DNA from: an uncultured Collinsella sp. | Lineage (GTDB): Bacteria > Actinomycetota > Coriobacteriia > Coriobacteriales > Coriobacteriaceae | Assembly (NCBI GenBank): GCA_902476475.1 | Contig: CABSDO010000027.1 | Span: 1 to 20,531, forward strand | Length of the DNA stretch: 20,531 nt | Reading direction: 5' to 3' | Shown here: in pieces, positions 19,958 to 20,531 of the stretch | Position numbering within the stretch: position 1 is the first letter of the stretch | Layout: each line of letters opens with the position of its first letter | Notes under the pieces: generated by a model | What the model was told of the DNA's origin: nothing | The model's input: only the letters and a program-made list of their open reading frames with translations | Databases searched by the model: none | Translations under genes and position numbers: made by a program

Positions 19958-20531
19958 ATGGCTCAGCTGTTCGATTTCAAGAAGGTCTCCGTCGGCCCGC
20001 GCAGTCTCGTCGCCACCGTCGAGCTCGCGCCGAGCGCCCCGGTCATGACGAGCGAGGACCCGGCGGCGACAGACCTCGTCCTCGACCTCATGCCCGCCCT
20101 GCGCGACCATGTCTGCCTCGGAGATGCCGCGCCGACCTTTGGCGAGGTCGCGCATGACACCGAGCTCGCCCACCTGCTCGAGCACGTGACCGTCGAGCTG
20201 CTCGCCCAGACCGACATCGCCGGGGACATCGCCTGCGGCCAGACCGCCGCCGTTGCCGAGCGCGCATACGAGATCACCCTCGGCTGCCCCGATGACGTGC
20301 TCGTCGCGGGGGCGCTGTCGAGCGCCGCGTGGATCCTGCAGTGGGCCTACTCTGGCGGCGGGGACCCGCGTCCCGACGTGAGCGCCATCGTGGGCGGTCT
20401 CGTCGCCCTGGTCGAGAGCGTCTCCGACCAGGTTCCGGCCGACGCGGACGCGGGCGCAGACGCCGTCGAGCCCGTGCCCGAGGCCGAGCCGGAGCCCGAG
20501 GCCGTCACCACTGCCGCCCCGGACCCGCAGG
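19958..20531 (+). CDS. Partial protein resembling the N-terminal region of cyanophycin synthetase
   Basis: An open frame of 191 codons runs off the window end. ATG 19958 has AGAGGGAG (19945-19952) at 5 bases and encodes MAQLFDFKKVSVGPRSLVATVEL. Residues about 48-85, LDLMPALRDHVC...TELAHLLEHVTVELLAQ, resemble the L..L..H.C...G...T.LGH..EH...EL pattern of the cyanophycin synthetase N-terminal domain. No ATP-grasp or Mur-ligase part is visible. The last ~30 visible residues are acidic and rich in A, P and E, a probable linker, so either another domain follows or the protein ends as a short stand-alone form. Family assignment is by motif memory and tentative; that it is a real gene is well supported by codon bias and ribosome site. 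Confidence 0.72.
   Translation, partial: MAQLFDFKKVSVGPRSLVATVELAPSAPVMTSEDPAATDLVLDLMPALRDHVCLGDAAPTFGEVAHDTELAHLLEHVTVELLAQTDIAGDIACGQTAAVAERAYEITLGCPDDVLVAGALSSAAWILQWAYSGGGDPRPDVSAIVGGLVALVESVSDQVPADADAGADAVEPVPEAEPEPEAVTTAAPDPQ

Noticed and set aside
18608..20185. A 525-codon minus-strand frame opposite the CBS gene and the last gene
   Set aside because: It spans two recognisable sense genes and has no family features.

Overview
The window looks like chromosomal DNA of a Coriobacteriia actinobacterium, most likely Collinsella or a close relative. This rests on high GC with G/C-rich third positions, full-length actinobacterial-type housekeeping proteins (TilS, Hpt, FtsH, an EF-G paralogue) and an anaerobe-type flavodiiron protein. 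The genus is an inference from gene content and style, not from a database match.

Left end (1-1420): the window opens in the last bases of a 5S rRNA, so an rRNA operon ends here, followed by its terminator. A small tail-anchored protein gene runs back toward it. An AT-rich regulatory region then leads into an Hsp20 chaperone gene, which shares a long two-way terminator with the convergent WalJ/YycJ-like metallohydrolase. Housekeeping block (1427-6708): that metallohydrolase is divergent from tilS-hpt-ftsH (tRNA-Ile lysidinylation, purine salvage, membrane proteolysis), a gene order common in Gram-positive bacteria. Middle (6728-10548): a palindromic repeat, a PLP aminotransferase, a PHP-domain phosphoesterase and, on the minus strand, an Fe-S RumA-type RNA uracil methyltransferase.

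Transport block (10660-13382): a 132-bp foldback repeat, a promoter with operator-like repeats, then a polar amino-acid ABC operon (Tat-type lipoprotein binding protein, permease, ATPase). A second symmetric hairpin element lies between the binding-protein and permease genes. Right part (13383-20531): an EF-G-like GTPase with altered G3 and G4 motifs, a REP-like palindrome, a flavodiiron protein, a protein with a DUF559/VSR-like PD-(D/E)XK nuclease signature, an unusual intergenic array of four 21-bp motifs in two facing pairs with 40-bp phasing, a CBS/CorC membrane protein, and the start of a gene resembling the N-terminal region of cyanophycin synthetase, cut by the window end.

The points most worth following are the nuclease-like gene with its adjoining facing-repeat array, the 132-bp foldback element, the intercistronic hairpin in the ABC operon, and the unusual GTPase motifs. 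A TACAAT/TAGAAT -10 element recurs before nearly every transcription unit and helps settle start codons. No tRNA, CRISPR array, transposase or integrase was seen.
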